Assembly (NCBI GenBank): GCA_033977085.1
Contig: CP138906.1
Coordinates: 2,232,001 to 2,296,000, forward strand
Length of the DNA stretch: 64,000 nt
DNA from: Apirhabdus apintestini
GTDB taxonomy: Bacteria; Pseudomonadota; Gammaproteobacteria; Enterobacterales; Enterobacteriaceae
Direction of reading: 5' to 3'
Position numbers and translations under genes: made by a program. Of the stretch, positions 32,367 through 41,830 are shown in pieces. The notes under the pieces are model-generated. The model was not told where the DNA came from. It saw only the letters and a list, made by a program, of their open reading frames with translations, and made no database searches. The stretch's first letter is position 1, and every line of letters starts with the position of its first letter.

Positions 32367-33112
32367 ATGAAAGCGACGTTGAAAACCGCACTGACCGCGC
32401 TCGCACTAGGCTTCGCACTGACTGCGTACGGCGCCAACGAAAAACTCACCGTTGCCACGGATACGGCCTTCGTTCCCTTCGAATTTAAACAAAATGGCCA
32501 GTATGTCGGTTTCGACATCGAGCTATGGGCGGCTATCGCCAAACAACTGAAGCTGGATTACACCTTAAAGCCGATGGATTTTAGCGGCATTATTCCCGCA
32601 CTGCAGACCAAAAATGTCGATCTGGCGCTGGCGGGAATTACCATTACCGACGAGCGTAAAAAGCCGTCGATTTCTCCCACGGTTATTATAAAAGCGGCCT
32701 GATGGTGATGGTAAATGCTAAAAATAATGAAATTCATGGCATCGACGACCTGAACGGGAAAGTTCTGGCCGTTAAAAGCGGTACCGGCTCGGTCGACTAC
32801 GCAAAAGCGCATGTTAAAAGCAAAGCGCTACATCAGTTTCCTAACATCGATAATGCCTATATGGAACTGGGCACCGGCCGCGCCGATGCAGTACTGCACG
32901 ATACTCCTAATATTCTCTACTTTATTAAAACCGCCGGGCGCGGGCAGTTTAAAGCCGTAGGTCAGTCGCTGGAGGCACAGCAGTATGGTATCGCGTTCCC
33001 AAAAGGCAGTGATGCGCTACGCGAAAAAGTGAATGGTGCATTAAAAACGCTGCGCGACAACGGCACTTACGACGCGTTGCATAAAAAATGGTTCGGCACA
33101 GATCCGCAATAA
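32367..33112 (+). pseudogene. glnH: Glutamine-binding periplasmic protein GlnH, one frameshift
   Basis: From ATG 32367 (ribosome site AGGAAGGAA) the reading matches E. coli GlnH (248 residues): signal peptide, then ATDTAFVPFEFKQ and GITITDERKK. One G is lost at about 32663 (expected KKAVDFSHGYYKSG). The second frame 32702-33112 carries the rest through KKWFGTDPQ. GlnH delivers glutamine to GlnPQ. The upstream 32069-32366 should contain the glnH promoters; I could not find a convincing sigma-54 site. Confidence 0.93.
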
Positions 33113-33120
33113 CCGCGATA

Positions 33121-33144
33121 CACCGCCGGTATTTTCCGGCGGTT
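33121..33144 (+). terminator. Attenuator hairpin between glnH and glnP
   Basis: ACCGCCGG / CCGGCGGT, a perfect 8 bp stem, then TTGTTT. Such a hairpin after a binding-protein gene commonly reduces transcription into the permease genes. Confidence 0.6.
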
Positions 33145-33172
33145 TGTTTCACTTTTACCCGGGGTTACGCTT

Positions 33173-33830
33173 ATGCAATTCGACTGGAGCGCCATCTGGC
33201 CAGCGATTCCGTTGCTGCTCGAAGGCGCCAAAATGACGCTGTGGATTTCGGTATTGGGGCTGGCAGGCGGTGTGATAATCGGGGAGTTGCCGGCTTTGCC
33301 CGCGCCTTCGGCGGCTGGTTCAGCAGCCATTTCGCGCTGGTGTTTATCGAAATTATCCGCGGAACGCCCATTGTCGTACAGGTAATGTTTATCTATTTTG
33401 CTCTACCGATGGCGTTCCCCGGCCTGCGCATCGATCCGCTGACAGCGGCTATCACCACTATCGCTATCAACTCCGGTGCCTACATTGCCGAAATTACCCG
33501 CGGCGCGGTGTTATCGATACATAGCGGATTTCGTGAGGCGGGGCTGGCTCTCGGGCTGTCTCGCTGGGAAACAATACGCTACGTAATTCTACCGCTGGCC
33601 CTAAGACGTATGCTGCCACCGCTCGGCAATCAGTGGATAATCAGTATTAAAGACACGTCACTGTTTATTGTTATCGGCGTCGCAGAACTCACGCGCCAGG
33701 GCAGGAAATTATCGCGGGTAATTTTCGCGCGCTGGAAATCTGGAGCGCGGTCGCCGTTATCTATTTGCTCATCACGCTGATATTAAGCTTCGTTTTACGT
33801 CGCCTTGAAACAAGGATGAAAATCCTGTGA
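33173..33830 (+). pseudogene. glnP: Glutamine transporter permease GlnP, two frameshifts
   Basis: Matches E. coli GlnP (219 residues) from ATG 33173 (MQFDWSAIWPAIPLL). One base is lost near 33289 (expected LAGFARAFGGWF) and one near 33702 (expected RQGQEIIAGNFRALEIW). The middle frame has the EAA loop (REAGLALGLSRWETI...ILPLALRR). The stop TGA 33828-33830 overlaps the glnQ GTG. Both breaks remove membrane helices. Confidence 0.93.
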
Positions 33831-34547
33831 TTGATTTCAATAATGTCTCCAAAGCCTTTGGCTCCACTCAGGTGCTGCACAATATTAATCTGCATATTTC
33901 CCAGGGCGAAGTGGTCGTTATTATCGGCCCCTCCGGATCCGGGAAATCCACCCTATTACGCTGTATCAATAAACTGGAAACAATATCCGAAGGCGAGCTG
34001 ACGGTTGACGGCATGAGTGTAAACGACCCGCAGCTCGATGAACGCCTGATCCGCCGCGAGGCGGGAATGGTGTTTCAGCAATTCTATCTGTTTCCGCATT
34101 TAACCGCGCTGGAAAACGTGATGTTTGGCCCACTGCGCGCGCGTAAAACCGGTAAAAAGAGGCGCGCCGCCTGGCTGAGCAATTACTCGATAAAGTCGGG
34201 CTAAGCGCGCGGGCGCATCACTATCCGGCGGAACTTTCCGGCGGCCAGCAGCAGCGCGTCGCCATCGCCCGCGCCCTGGCGGTAAAGCCAAAGCTGATGC
34301 TCTTTGATGAGCCCACTTCGGCCCTCGACCCTGAGCTACGACATGAAGTGCTTACCGTTATGCAGGGGCTGGCGGAAGAAGGGATGACCATGGTTATCGT
34401 CACCCATGAAATCGGCTTTGCGGAAAAAGTGGCCTCTCGTCTGATATTTATTGATAACGGACGCATTGCTGAAGACGGGCCGCCGCGCCGCTGCTCGAAT
34501 CACCGCCCGGCCAGCGGCTGCGAGAGTTCCTGATGCACGTAGCATAG
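33827..34547 (+). pseudogene. glnQ: Glutamine transporter ATPase GlnQ, two frameshifts
   Basis: GTG 33827 begins MIDFNNVSKAFG, like E. coli GlnQ (240 residues). Walker A (GPSGSGKST) and Q-loop are in the first frame. One A is lost in a run of five A at 34154-34158. The second frame has the signature LSGGQQQR and Walker B MLFDEP. A further one-base loss at about 34485-34492 shifts the last 20 codons; restoring it gives LLESPPGQRLREF and a stop at 34547. With glnH and glnP also broken, the glutamine importer is lost. Confidence 0.92.
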
Positions 34548-34707
34548 TGGAGAACATCGTGCTGCAAACAAATGCCCGCGCCACGCGTTGGCTACAGGCG
34601 CGAAGCAGCCCGCGTATAGCGCGAACCCCAGGACCGCATAATGGCCTCCGCAGCCGCACACGGTCTGAGCCCGTCGCGCCTAATCTTTTATCCGGCAGGG
34701 CACAGAA

Positions 34708-35635
34708 TTATTCGCGAAGCGTGCGCGCGCGGCGCGCGGACTGGAAGCACCAGCCAATAATTCGGCTCTGCTTTTGCCCTGGGCCATGGTTTTTTACTAC
34801 GCGCTGAGCGCCCGCCTGCTGTAATGCCCGTAAAATAGTCGGCACATTATCGCTGCGCGAAACCAGCGTGGTAAACCATCCAACCTGGCGCGCATAGCGC
34901 TGGCTTTCTGCGATCGTTTGCAAAATAAACGCCACCTCTCCACCTTCACACCATAACTCCTGCTGGCGTCCGCCAAAGTTAAGCGACGGCGTGCGCGCAT
35001 CCAGCCCCAGGTTACGCCGTTTGCGCTCACTGCCTGCACGCGCCGCCGCCTCCGAGTCGTGAAACGGCGGGTTACACATAGTCGCCGCGTAATATTCCCC
35101 GCGTGGATCACACCCTCAAAAATCGCCGTGCGATTTTTCTGGCGCCGCAGACGTACTTTACGCCCCAGGTTAGGGTTTGCGCGGACTATTTCACCGGCAT
35201 TACGCAATGCATCCTCATCTATATCGCTGCCGGTAAAACGCCAGCCATATTCAAACTGCCCAATCAGCGGATAAATACAGTTTGCGCCAACGCCGATATC
35301 AAGAATATCCGCCTGCTGCGGAATATGACCTTGATTATCCTCCGCGAGAATATCAGCGAGATAGTGCAAGTAGTCGGCGCGCCCGGGAATGGGGGACACA
35401 AAAATCCTTCCGGCAAATGCCATTTCGTGATGCCGTAAAAATGCGCCAGCAGCGCCTGATTCAGTAACTTCACCGCGTCAGGATCGGCAAAATCAATCGT
35501 CAGCTCTCCGGCAGGGGAACGACGAACGTAAGCCGCAAGTTCCGTGCAGGCTCCCGTTAGCGCGGCGAAATCATAGCGGGAGCGATGGCGATTGCGCGGG
35601 TGAAGTACGTCTTTCGACGCGGAGCGGTTGTTCAT
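34708..35635 (-). pseudogene. rlmF: 23S rRNA m6A1618 methyltransferase RlmF, two frameshifts
   Basis: Three frames in series match E. coli RlmF (YbiN, 308 residues). Break one is in a run of five G on the plus strand (35391-35395), where the expected sequence is PPIPGRADYLHYLADIL. Break two is in a run of four C (35097-35100), where GEYYAATMCNPPFHDS is expected. The SAM region (ILDIGVGANCIYPLIG) and the NPPF catalytic motif are recognisable but in different frames. Restoring two bases gives 309 codons. E. coli ybiO, expected between glnQ and rlmF, is absent. Confidence 0.92.
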
Positions 35636-35835
35636 AATGTCTCTCCAGTTATCGCGCGTAAGATACCCGCAGTTCGCCGACAGGTAAACTGACGCCTACT
35701 TCACGGCAAACTTACGGCCTGTACTATAGCGAAGAACGGGGACAAGACGCGTATAGACACCGGCAGGATAATAATAAACTCACGCGCCGGGTTTACCCGA
35801 TGCAATTACTGAATCATTACGGACCACCACCAGCA

Positions 35836-37266
35836 CTACGCATCAATAGTGAAAATTGAGACAGTATCCGTAAGCTGCCGGGCGTAGGTGTCCATACTTT
35901 GCGCAATTTCCGTCGACTCATCGACCAGCAGCGCATTTTTCTGGGTGGCAATATCCATCTCGTTCAGCGCCATCGCGGCCTGGATGACGCCTGAGCGCTG
36001 CTCTTCAGAAGCCTGAGCAATTTCCTGCATGATGGCGCTCACCTGCGACACCGCCTCCACAATATTTTCCATCTCTTTGCCGGCATCCGCCACCTGCGCC
36101 ACGCCCTGACTAACGCTCTGCATTGATGCCTCGATAAGTTCGCCGATTTCACCCGCGGCGGTGGCGCTGCGTTTCGCTAAATTACGCACTTCCGTCGCCA
36201 CAACTGCAAATCCGCGCCCCTGCTCGCCCGCACGCGCAGCTTCAACGGCAGCATTAAGCGCAAGAATATTGGTTTGGCTGGCAATGGCGTTAATCACATG
36301 GGTGATTTCAGCAATGCGCCGAGTGGTTTGCTCTATTTTATGCATTCCCGTCACTACATTGCCCATGACCAAAGCGCCTGATTGAGCCTTTTCATTAGCC
36401 TGAGCGGCCAGAGCATTGGCCTGACGCGCATTGTCGGTATTACAGGCAACGGTCGTTTTTATTTGCTCCATGCTGGAAGCCGTTTGCTGTAACGCGATTG
36501 CCTGCGCTTCGGTGCGTGCTAACAGCGCCTTATTGCCCTGGGTCATTTCCCCGGCAACTGACTTAATGTGAAACGCCGTATTTTTTATTGACCCGGTAAT
36601 TCTTGTTAGCGACAACCGCATTTCATCCAGCGCCAAAGGAACGCCATTAACGTCTTCAGAATATTGAATCAATTGGTCTGTTAAATCGCCATGAGTAATT
36701 AATTGAATATTTTTCTTTATTGCATTAGTAACAGTCAGAAATTCCTTGCGCAACACCAGGCATAACAATCCGGAAATAATAAAAAACAGGACAAGGAAAA
36801 ACGATATAATCACTACTGCCCAACGGTAAGACTTGTCAACATTTTGTTTTGTACCACGAACATCGTATTCAATAATCAAATCGCGAAACTCATTAGCTAA
36901 TCGATTAAACGCCATAATATGAGTCACGTCAGGATCCCTCTGAATCTGCGCCATTGATTTTTTCAACTCATTCGTTTTTTTAATCCCACTCTCCGTTTTA
37001 ACCGGCGCGACTTTAAGGAAGTGCTTGAAATTTTCCTGCGCCCTGGCCAGGCTTTGCTCTCTCTCACTGACCGAAAGCCCTTCAAACCTAAGCTCGCCGC
37101 TGGTCTTTGTTAACCAGTCATACTGATGAAATCCTAAAACAAAACCATTAACTTTTTCTTCAATGGCAGATAGAAATGACAAAGAACAGATTGATAAAAA
37201 CAGAAAGCATGAAAGTAGCAAAGCCAGAAAAGAAATTACCGTAAGCTGTCCTTTTTTAATACTCAT
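35836..37266 (-). CDS. Methyl-accepting chemotaxis protein
   Basis: 476 residues, open. TM1 about 8-34, periplasmic sensor about 35-147 (helical, four-helix type), TM2 about 148-171, HAMP about 172-225, then a coiled-coil signalling domain. Its conserved hairpin tip lies at about 325-365 (IASQTNILALNAAVEAARAG...GRGFAVVATEVRNLA). The C-terminus lacks the NWETF-like pentapeptide that tethers CheR/CheB in Tar and Tsr, so adaptation would rely on other receptors. The ligand is unknown. It is not present at this position in E. coli. It stands intact among decayed genes. Confidence 0.93.
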   Translation of the reverse strand: MSIKKGQLTVISFLALLLSCFLFLSICSLSFLSAIEEKVNGFVLGFHQYDWLTKTSGELRFEGLSVSEREQSLARAQENFKHFLKVAPVKTESGIKKTNELKKSMAQIQRDPDVTHIMAFNRLANEFRDLIIEYDVRGTKQNVDKSYRWAVVIISFFLVLFFIISGLLCLVLRKEFLTVTNAIKKNIQLITHGDLTDQLIQYSEDVNGVPLALDEMRLSLTRITGSIKNTAFHIKSVAGEMTQGNKALLARTEAQAIALQQTASSMEQIKTTVACNTDNARQANALAAQANEKAQSGALVMGNVVTGMHKIEQTTRRIAEITHVINAIASQTNILALNAAVEAARAGEQGRGFAVVATEVRNLAKRSATAAGEIGELIEASMQSVSQGVAQVADAGKEMENIVEAVSQVSAIMQEIAQASEEQRSGVIQAAMALNEMDIATQKNALLVDESTEIAQSMDTYARQLTDTVSIFTIDA

Positions 37267-37541
37267 AATCGTCTCTTAGTGGATTATAAAAATAATATCC
37301 GCGCTAACTATTTTATACAATCACTGGCGAATATATTCAGGTACAGCACTCTGCACCGGGAAACAACCTTCACCTGTTACTTTATGTCTTCAGCTTCTAA
37401 GGATCAGGTTTATTTCCAGGATTCAAATAAAAAAGACTAAAATCGACAAACTGAAGATAAAATCATAAGTCGTAATATTTAATGCTTTTGCGGATACATA
37501 AAAAATGCACCATTGGTGATAACCGATGAAACAGCATGTGA

Positions 37542-37649
37542 ATTTTAGTGATTTTAGTGATTTTAGTGATTTTAGTGATTTTAGTGATTTTAGTGATTTT
37601 AGTGATTTTAGTGATTTTAGTGATTTTAGTGATTTTAGTGATTTTAGTG
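37542..37649. repeat. Minisatellite: 12 perfect copies of ATTTTAGTG
   Basis: Twelve contiguous identical 9-base units fill 108 bases. On the minus strand they fall inside an open frame (37683-37423) and encode Ser-Leu-Lys repeats. That frame, 86 residues with no recognisable domain or good start, is probably not a gene. A GCCCC/GGGGTT hairpin lies just to the right (37661-37678). Perfect identity points to recent slippage expansion. Confidence 0.95.
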
Positions 37650-37683
37650 AAAAAACCAAAAGCCCCGAATAGGGGTTATTCAA

Positions 37684-38019
37684 ATTAAGGTTTTGACGGA
37701 ACGAAATATTACGAAATTAGCGCCATACCGCCCCGCTGGCCGGTGACAGTTCGTCCCCCCAAAGCGCCGCAACCTCTTAAATGCTCCCATAATCCAGGGC
37801 TCAGGCACCGTTCTGCCAGGGAACAGGCCTGTTTTCCCGGCGGCGCTATCCGCCCACTGCGCGCCAGCCTTTATCATCTATCATCTGCTCCCATAGCAAA
37901 CAGTTCGCTAAAACCATCCCCTGCGGCGCAGTAGCCGTATCGCTACCTTCTGATATTCACCGTTCAGTTTTTTTGAAGGCGTTGCTCAGAGATATTCAAT
38001 TTTAACCGGCGAATAAAAG
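37684..38019. other. Gap between the minisatellite and ybiJ, no gene assigned
   Basis: About 335 bases. E. coli has mcbA, fiu, ybiX and ybiI in this interval; none is recognisable. A 65-codon frame on the minus strand (37877-37680) contains a GKTG tetrapeptide but no convincing family match. Confidence 0.35.
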
Positions 38020-38035
38020 TGTGAACATAATCACA
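38020..38035. promoter_or_regulatory. CRP site upstream of ybiJ
   Basis: TGTGA ACATAA TCACA is a perfect match to the CRP core consensus TGTGA-N6-TCACA, 42 bp before the ybiJ ATG. Confidence 0.7.
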
Positions 38036-38077
38036 TAAATCAGCAAATACAGTTAATCACTCTCAGGAAGCCGACAA

Positions 38078-38338
38078 ATGAACATGATTCGCACCACGCT
38101 CTCAGCATTCATTATTCTCACCGCGCCATTGGGGGCATTTGCTGCCCAATCTCTGGATACAGATCAAACACAACATCATGAAAAGATGGGCGTAATTTCG
38201 GCCTCAGGCGCCACTAACCTTAGCGACCTGGAACACCAACTATCAACCAAAGCGGACGCGGCCGGTGCCAGCGCTTATGAAATTACAGAAGCGTCCGGTA
38301 ACAATCTGCTGCACGGCAGCGCTATCATCTATAAATAA
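38078..38338 (+). CDS. ybiJ: YbiJ-like small secreted protein (DUF1471/BhsA family)
   Basis: 86 residues, the length of E. coli YbiJ. Signal peptide about 22 residues (ending AFAA), then a single YdgH/BhsA-type domain (KMGVISASGATNLSDLE, AGASAYEIT, GSAIIYK at the end). Family members are periplasmic or outer-membrane-associated stress proteins; the exact role of YbiJ is unknown. It has a ribosome site AGGAAG and a CRP site upstream. Intact. BhsA or McbA are closer alternatives only by family; YbiJ fits best in sequence and position next to ybiB. Confidence 0.85.
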   Translation: MNMIRTTLSAFIILTAPLGAFAAQSLDTDQTQHHEKMGVISASGATNLSDLEHQLSTKADAAGASAYEITEASGNNLLHGSAIIYK

Positions 38339-38350
38339 ACGTACCACAGC

Positions 38351-38381
38351 GCTTCGGTTATCACCCTCACCGAAGCCTTTT
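38351..38381 (+). terminator. First terminator after ybiJ
   Basis: GCTTCGGT / ACCGAAGC form an 8 bp stem with a loop of 10, followed by CTTTTATT, 12 bases past the stop. Confidence 0.75.
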
Positions 38382-38403
38382 ATTACCTAAAATTGTTACA
38401 GTT

Positions 38404-38428
38404 GCCCGCCGCTTGCGGCGGGCTTTTT
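38404..38428 (+). terminator. Second terminator after ybiJ, abutting the ybiB stop
   Basis: GCCCGCC / GGCGGGC stem followed by T5. The T run runs into the reverse complement of the ybiB stop codon, so the two convergent genes meet here. Confidence 0.7.
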
Positions 38429-39401
38429 ATGCGCCGGGAAATACGGTACCTACGCGCTGGTGCGCCTGTTCTGCGCTTTCACAGATACCTGAAGCGATAA
38501 GGCAGCAAATAAGCTGTGTGCGGATTGAGTCGGGAATCGGCTCTATACCCGCCAGGCAGCGCTGGGTCCAGCGGGCGGTAACGTCGGCTTCTTTCTCAGA
38601 CGGAAGAATATCTACACTATTGGCCTCAGCCTGCCGCTCGTACAGTACGTTCACGCTCTGGCCGTCGATAAATGTGATTTGCGGGCAGCGCTGAGGATTC
38701 GCATAAACCTCCCCTTCAGTGCCGTGCATCAGCAGCGCTCGCCCGCCAATATCACGGAAAAACTGCGCCACCTTCGTCACATATTCAGGGTGTGAAACGC
38801 TGGAAAGCCGCAGAGCCGCATCTTCTTCAAACGGAGTAGCCAGTTTCGCCAGCGTATGCGCGCTGCTGCGCACGCCCATGCGCCAGCGTAAATCCAGCGC
38901 GGCGGCCATGGGCGGGCAAAAGGCGCTCACCGGCATATATACCGGCCGCTGTTCTTCCAGCTCCGCCTGCGCCTGCCCGGCGTGACGCGTAGCGTCAATC
39001 CCCATCAGAGCAAATATCGTTTCTGAGATCACCCGCCCGGGGTCATCGCTTACGCCGTGTACCAGCACGGGAAAACCTAACCGGGACAATAAAAACGCCA
39101 GCAGCGGGGTTAAATTCGCCTGTCTGCGCGCGCCGTTATAAGAGGGGATCACGATGGGGCGCGGCCGCCCTTCCGGCGGCATCAGGCGTATCGTATGCTG
39201 GCGCATCGCGGCATAAAACCCGCGCAGCTCCGCTTCGCTTTCTCCCTTCACCCGCAGCGCCAGTAATATCGCGCCCAGTTCCAGTTCGGGGACTTCTCCG
39301 CTCAAAATATGAGAATATAATTCACGCGCGGTATCAAAATCCAAATCTCTGGCATGCAGTTTACCGCGCCCGATCTCTTTAATAATTTTACGATAATCCA
39401 T
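38427..39401 (-). CDS. ybiB: DNA-binding phosphoribosyltransferase-like protein YbiB
   Basis: 324 residues from ATG 39401 (MDYRKIIKEIGRGK), preferred over the ATG at 39410 because a GAGGA site lies at good spacing and E. coli YbiB (320 residues) starts here. It has the fold of anthranilate phosphoribosyltransferase (TrpD2), with an N-terminal helical domain and a glycine-rich loop region. E. coli YbiB binds DNA without sequence preference and is LexA-regulated. Intact; upstream of it on the same strand lies dinG. Confidence 0.92.
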   Translation of the reverse strand: MDYRKIIKEIGRGKLHARDLDFDTARELYSHILSGEVPELELGAILLALRVKGESEAELRGFYAAMRQHTIRLMPPEGRPRPIVIPSYNGARRQANLTPLLAFLLSRLGFPVLVHGVSDDPGRVISETIFALMGIDATRHAGQAQAELEEQRPVYMPVSAFCPPMAAALDLRWRMGVRSSAHTLAKLATPFEEDAALRLSSVSHPEYVTKVAQFFRDIGGRALLMHGTEGEVYANPQRCPQITFIDGQSVNVLYERQAEANSVDILPSEKEADVTARWTQRCLAGIEPIPDSIRTQLICCLIASGICESAEQAHQRVGTVFPGA

Positions 39402-39467
39402 AGTATTCATTCCTCAGCCTACGGCTATTTTGCTGCCTGATATACGTCAGTAAGCCCGCGATATTAT

Positions 39468-41641
39468 TCAGCGCCCCGGCTTCTTCGCGCTGCGCCGCCG
39501 CCCGGAGCGACGCGGTGCGGCGTTTGGCACAGGTTTTTCCGTCATCGCCGGCACTTCGGGCTGGAGTAGCGGAAATATGGGAAGCGCCTCAAGAAGCCGC
39601 TTGCCGTAGGATTTTGTTAGCAGGCGTCTATCATAGATAATGATGTCACCGCGGCACCCGTGGCTGCGAATCAAGCGCCCGACCTGTTGAATTAAGGTAA
39701 ATGAAGCGCTGGGCAGGCTCTGAACTTCAAAAGGATAGCGGCGCAGCGTTTTTAACCATTCACCTTCGGTGATCACAACCGGATTATCTACCGGCGGAAA
39801 AGCGATTTTGTGAATATGCACCTGCGTGAGCAATTCACCTTTTAAATCCAGCCCTTCGGCAAAAGACTGCAGGCCAATGAGCACGCTGACCTGCCCGTTG
39901 CGCACACGCTGGCGGTGCAGTTCGATTAAGCGTGAGCGCGGGCTGTCGCCCTGAACCAATAATTGTAAACGCAACTCACTGACGTAGCCTAAAAAGTTTG
40001 CATAGCGCGCTGGCTGGTGAACAGAACCAACATGCCTTTATGGGTCTCTTTTTCAAGCTCAGCGCGGAAAAACGCCGCCATCTCCTGCAAATGCAGCGCT
40101 TCGTTTTCCAGACGCGGTTCATTGCGCATTTGCGGAATCAATAGCCGCCCCTGTTCTACGTGATTAAACGGGGAATCCAGCGCCAAAAATCTATCGCCGG
40201 CCTGAAGTTTCAGCCCGCTCATTTCCTGAAAGCGGGAAAAGCTGTTCAGGGAGCGCAGGGTTGCAGAGGTAATAATAATATGCGGCACGCTGCGCCAGAG
40301 CAGCTTTTCTAACTGCTCACTAACGCGGATCCCCGCGCAGTGCAAAACCAATGTTGATGCCCCTCTCGCCGCTCTCGGGTTATCCATTTACAGACCGGCG
40401 CGCCGGACGCCTGTGCCATCGCGGCCAGCGTCCAAAGCCGGGTCTGTGTTTCAAAATACCCCAGCGCCCGGTTAAGCTGCAGGATCAAACGGTGCAGTCG
40501 CGCAATATCATACTGACCGGTTCTTTCGCTTAAATCATTAACCAATGCCTCTGCCAGCCCGCGTAATCCGTCGGTAAGTTTTGCCAGCCTCTGGGCGTGA
40601 ACGGTTAATTCATCGGGCAATATTCCTAAAGCAAAACGATATTCAGCGTTCTCTTCTCCGGGCAATAATTGCGCCAAAATACGCACCGCTTCTGACAGTC
40701 GCTCAACAATCTCATCTGCGCATTGGGCGAGCCGTTTCGGCACCGCCAGCGGAGGAAGCCGCTTCGGGCGATGCAGCGCAAGACAGGAGGCAATCAGCTT
40801 AATGAATAAATCGAGCCTGCAGTTTGGTAAACCCCGGCGTAATCTCCGCGCTAACCTCCAGCGCATCACGCGCGACTTCTGGCAAATGGTGCCCTTCATC
40901 AAGGACCAGCAGCATATTTTTTGCCGGCGGCAATACCGCATCACTTTCCAGCGCGGAGATCGCCAGCGCATGATTCGCCACAACGACTTCCGCTTCGCTG
41001 ATTTCACGCCGGGCAATAAAGAAAGGGCAGCTTTTGAACCACGGGCAATTTACCCCCAGGCAGCTTGCTTTATCGGTACTAATCCGCGCCCAAAGCGCGT
41101 CTTCAACCTCCAGCTCAGCGCGATCGCGCAGACCATCCCAGCGCCCGCCGTCGAGCGCGGTTTTTAGGGTGGTACACAGTTTTTGCTCTGCCTGGCTTGC
41201 CGGCACTTCATATTCGAGAAAATCCAGCAGCGTACGTTGAGCATTATCTTCCGGCGCCGCCAGCGCTGCCAGATTGCGGGGACATGCGTAGCGACGCCGC
41301 CCAAAGGCGGCGGTGAATTTTAAGCCAGGAATTATCGTGCTCAGGAGCGGCAAATCTTTGGTAAAAAGCTGATCCTGCAGAGCTACGTTCGCGGTACTGA
41401 CCACCAGCGTTTTTTGCTCATCGCGCGCTATCGCAATGCCGGGAATAAGGTAAGAAAGCGTTTTCCCGACGCCGGTTGGCGCCTCTATCGCTAAATGGCG
41501 CCCTTCTTCGCCCGCCAGCGTTTTAGCCACTTCGGCTATCATCTGACGCTGGGGAGCGCGAGGGATAAAATCGGGGATTTGCTGCTGAAGCGCCTTATAC
41601 CAGGCGCCAATTTGCGCCTTTTGCGCCGCCGAAAGTGCCAT
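39468..41641 (-). pseudogene. dinG: ATP-dependent DNA helicase DinG, three frameshifts
   Basis: Four segments rebuild E. coli DinG (716 residues), an iron-sulfur XPD-like 5'-3' helicase that resolves D-loops, R-loops and G-quadruplexes. Walker A (APTGVGKT), the four cluster cysteines (ACPRN, SCLGVNCPWFKSCPFF) and DEGHH lie in the first frame (41641-40799). Breaks: an apparent extra base at 40816-40817 (expected LQLDLFIKL), a lost base at 40344-40347 (before HCAGIRV), and a lost base in A5 at 39991-39995 (expected TFLGYVSELRL). Helicase motifs V and VI (LIQQVGRLIRS) are far downstream of the breaks. Inactive. Confidence 0.92.
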
Positions 41642-41830
41642 AGTGAACCGTAAATACTGTATAAACAGCCACTATTGTCCCACTTTTAAGCGGCATGAGA
41701 TACCTTCTTTTTTATCGATAGGCGACATTACGGGCGTTATTGCGCGCCGCAGTCGGTCCGGGCAATAAAACAAAATTGCCGCCCGCAGGCGGCAAATAGC
41801 ACATGGTTCGATGGCCGAAAATAACCGTCG

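Noticed and set aside
37680..37877. 65-codon minus-strand frame with GKTG, considered as a decayed class A beta-lactamase or YbiX remnant
   Set aside because: Only short motif-like similarity; no catalytic Ser motif or longer alignment could be found in any frame.
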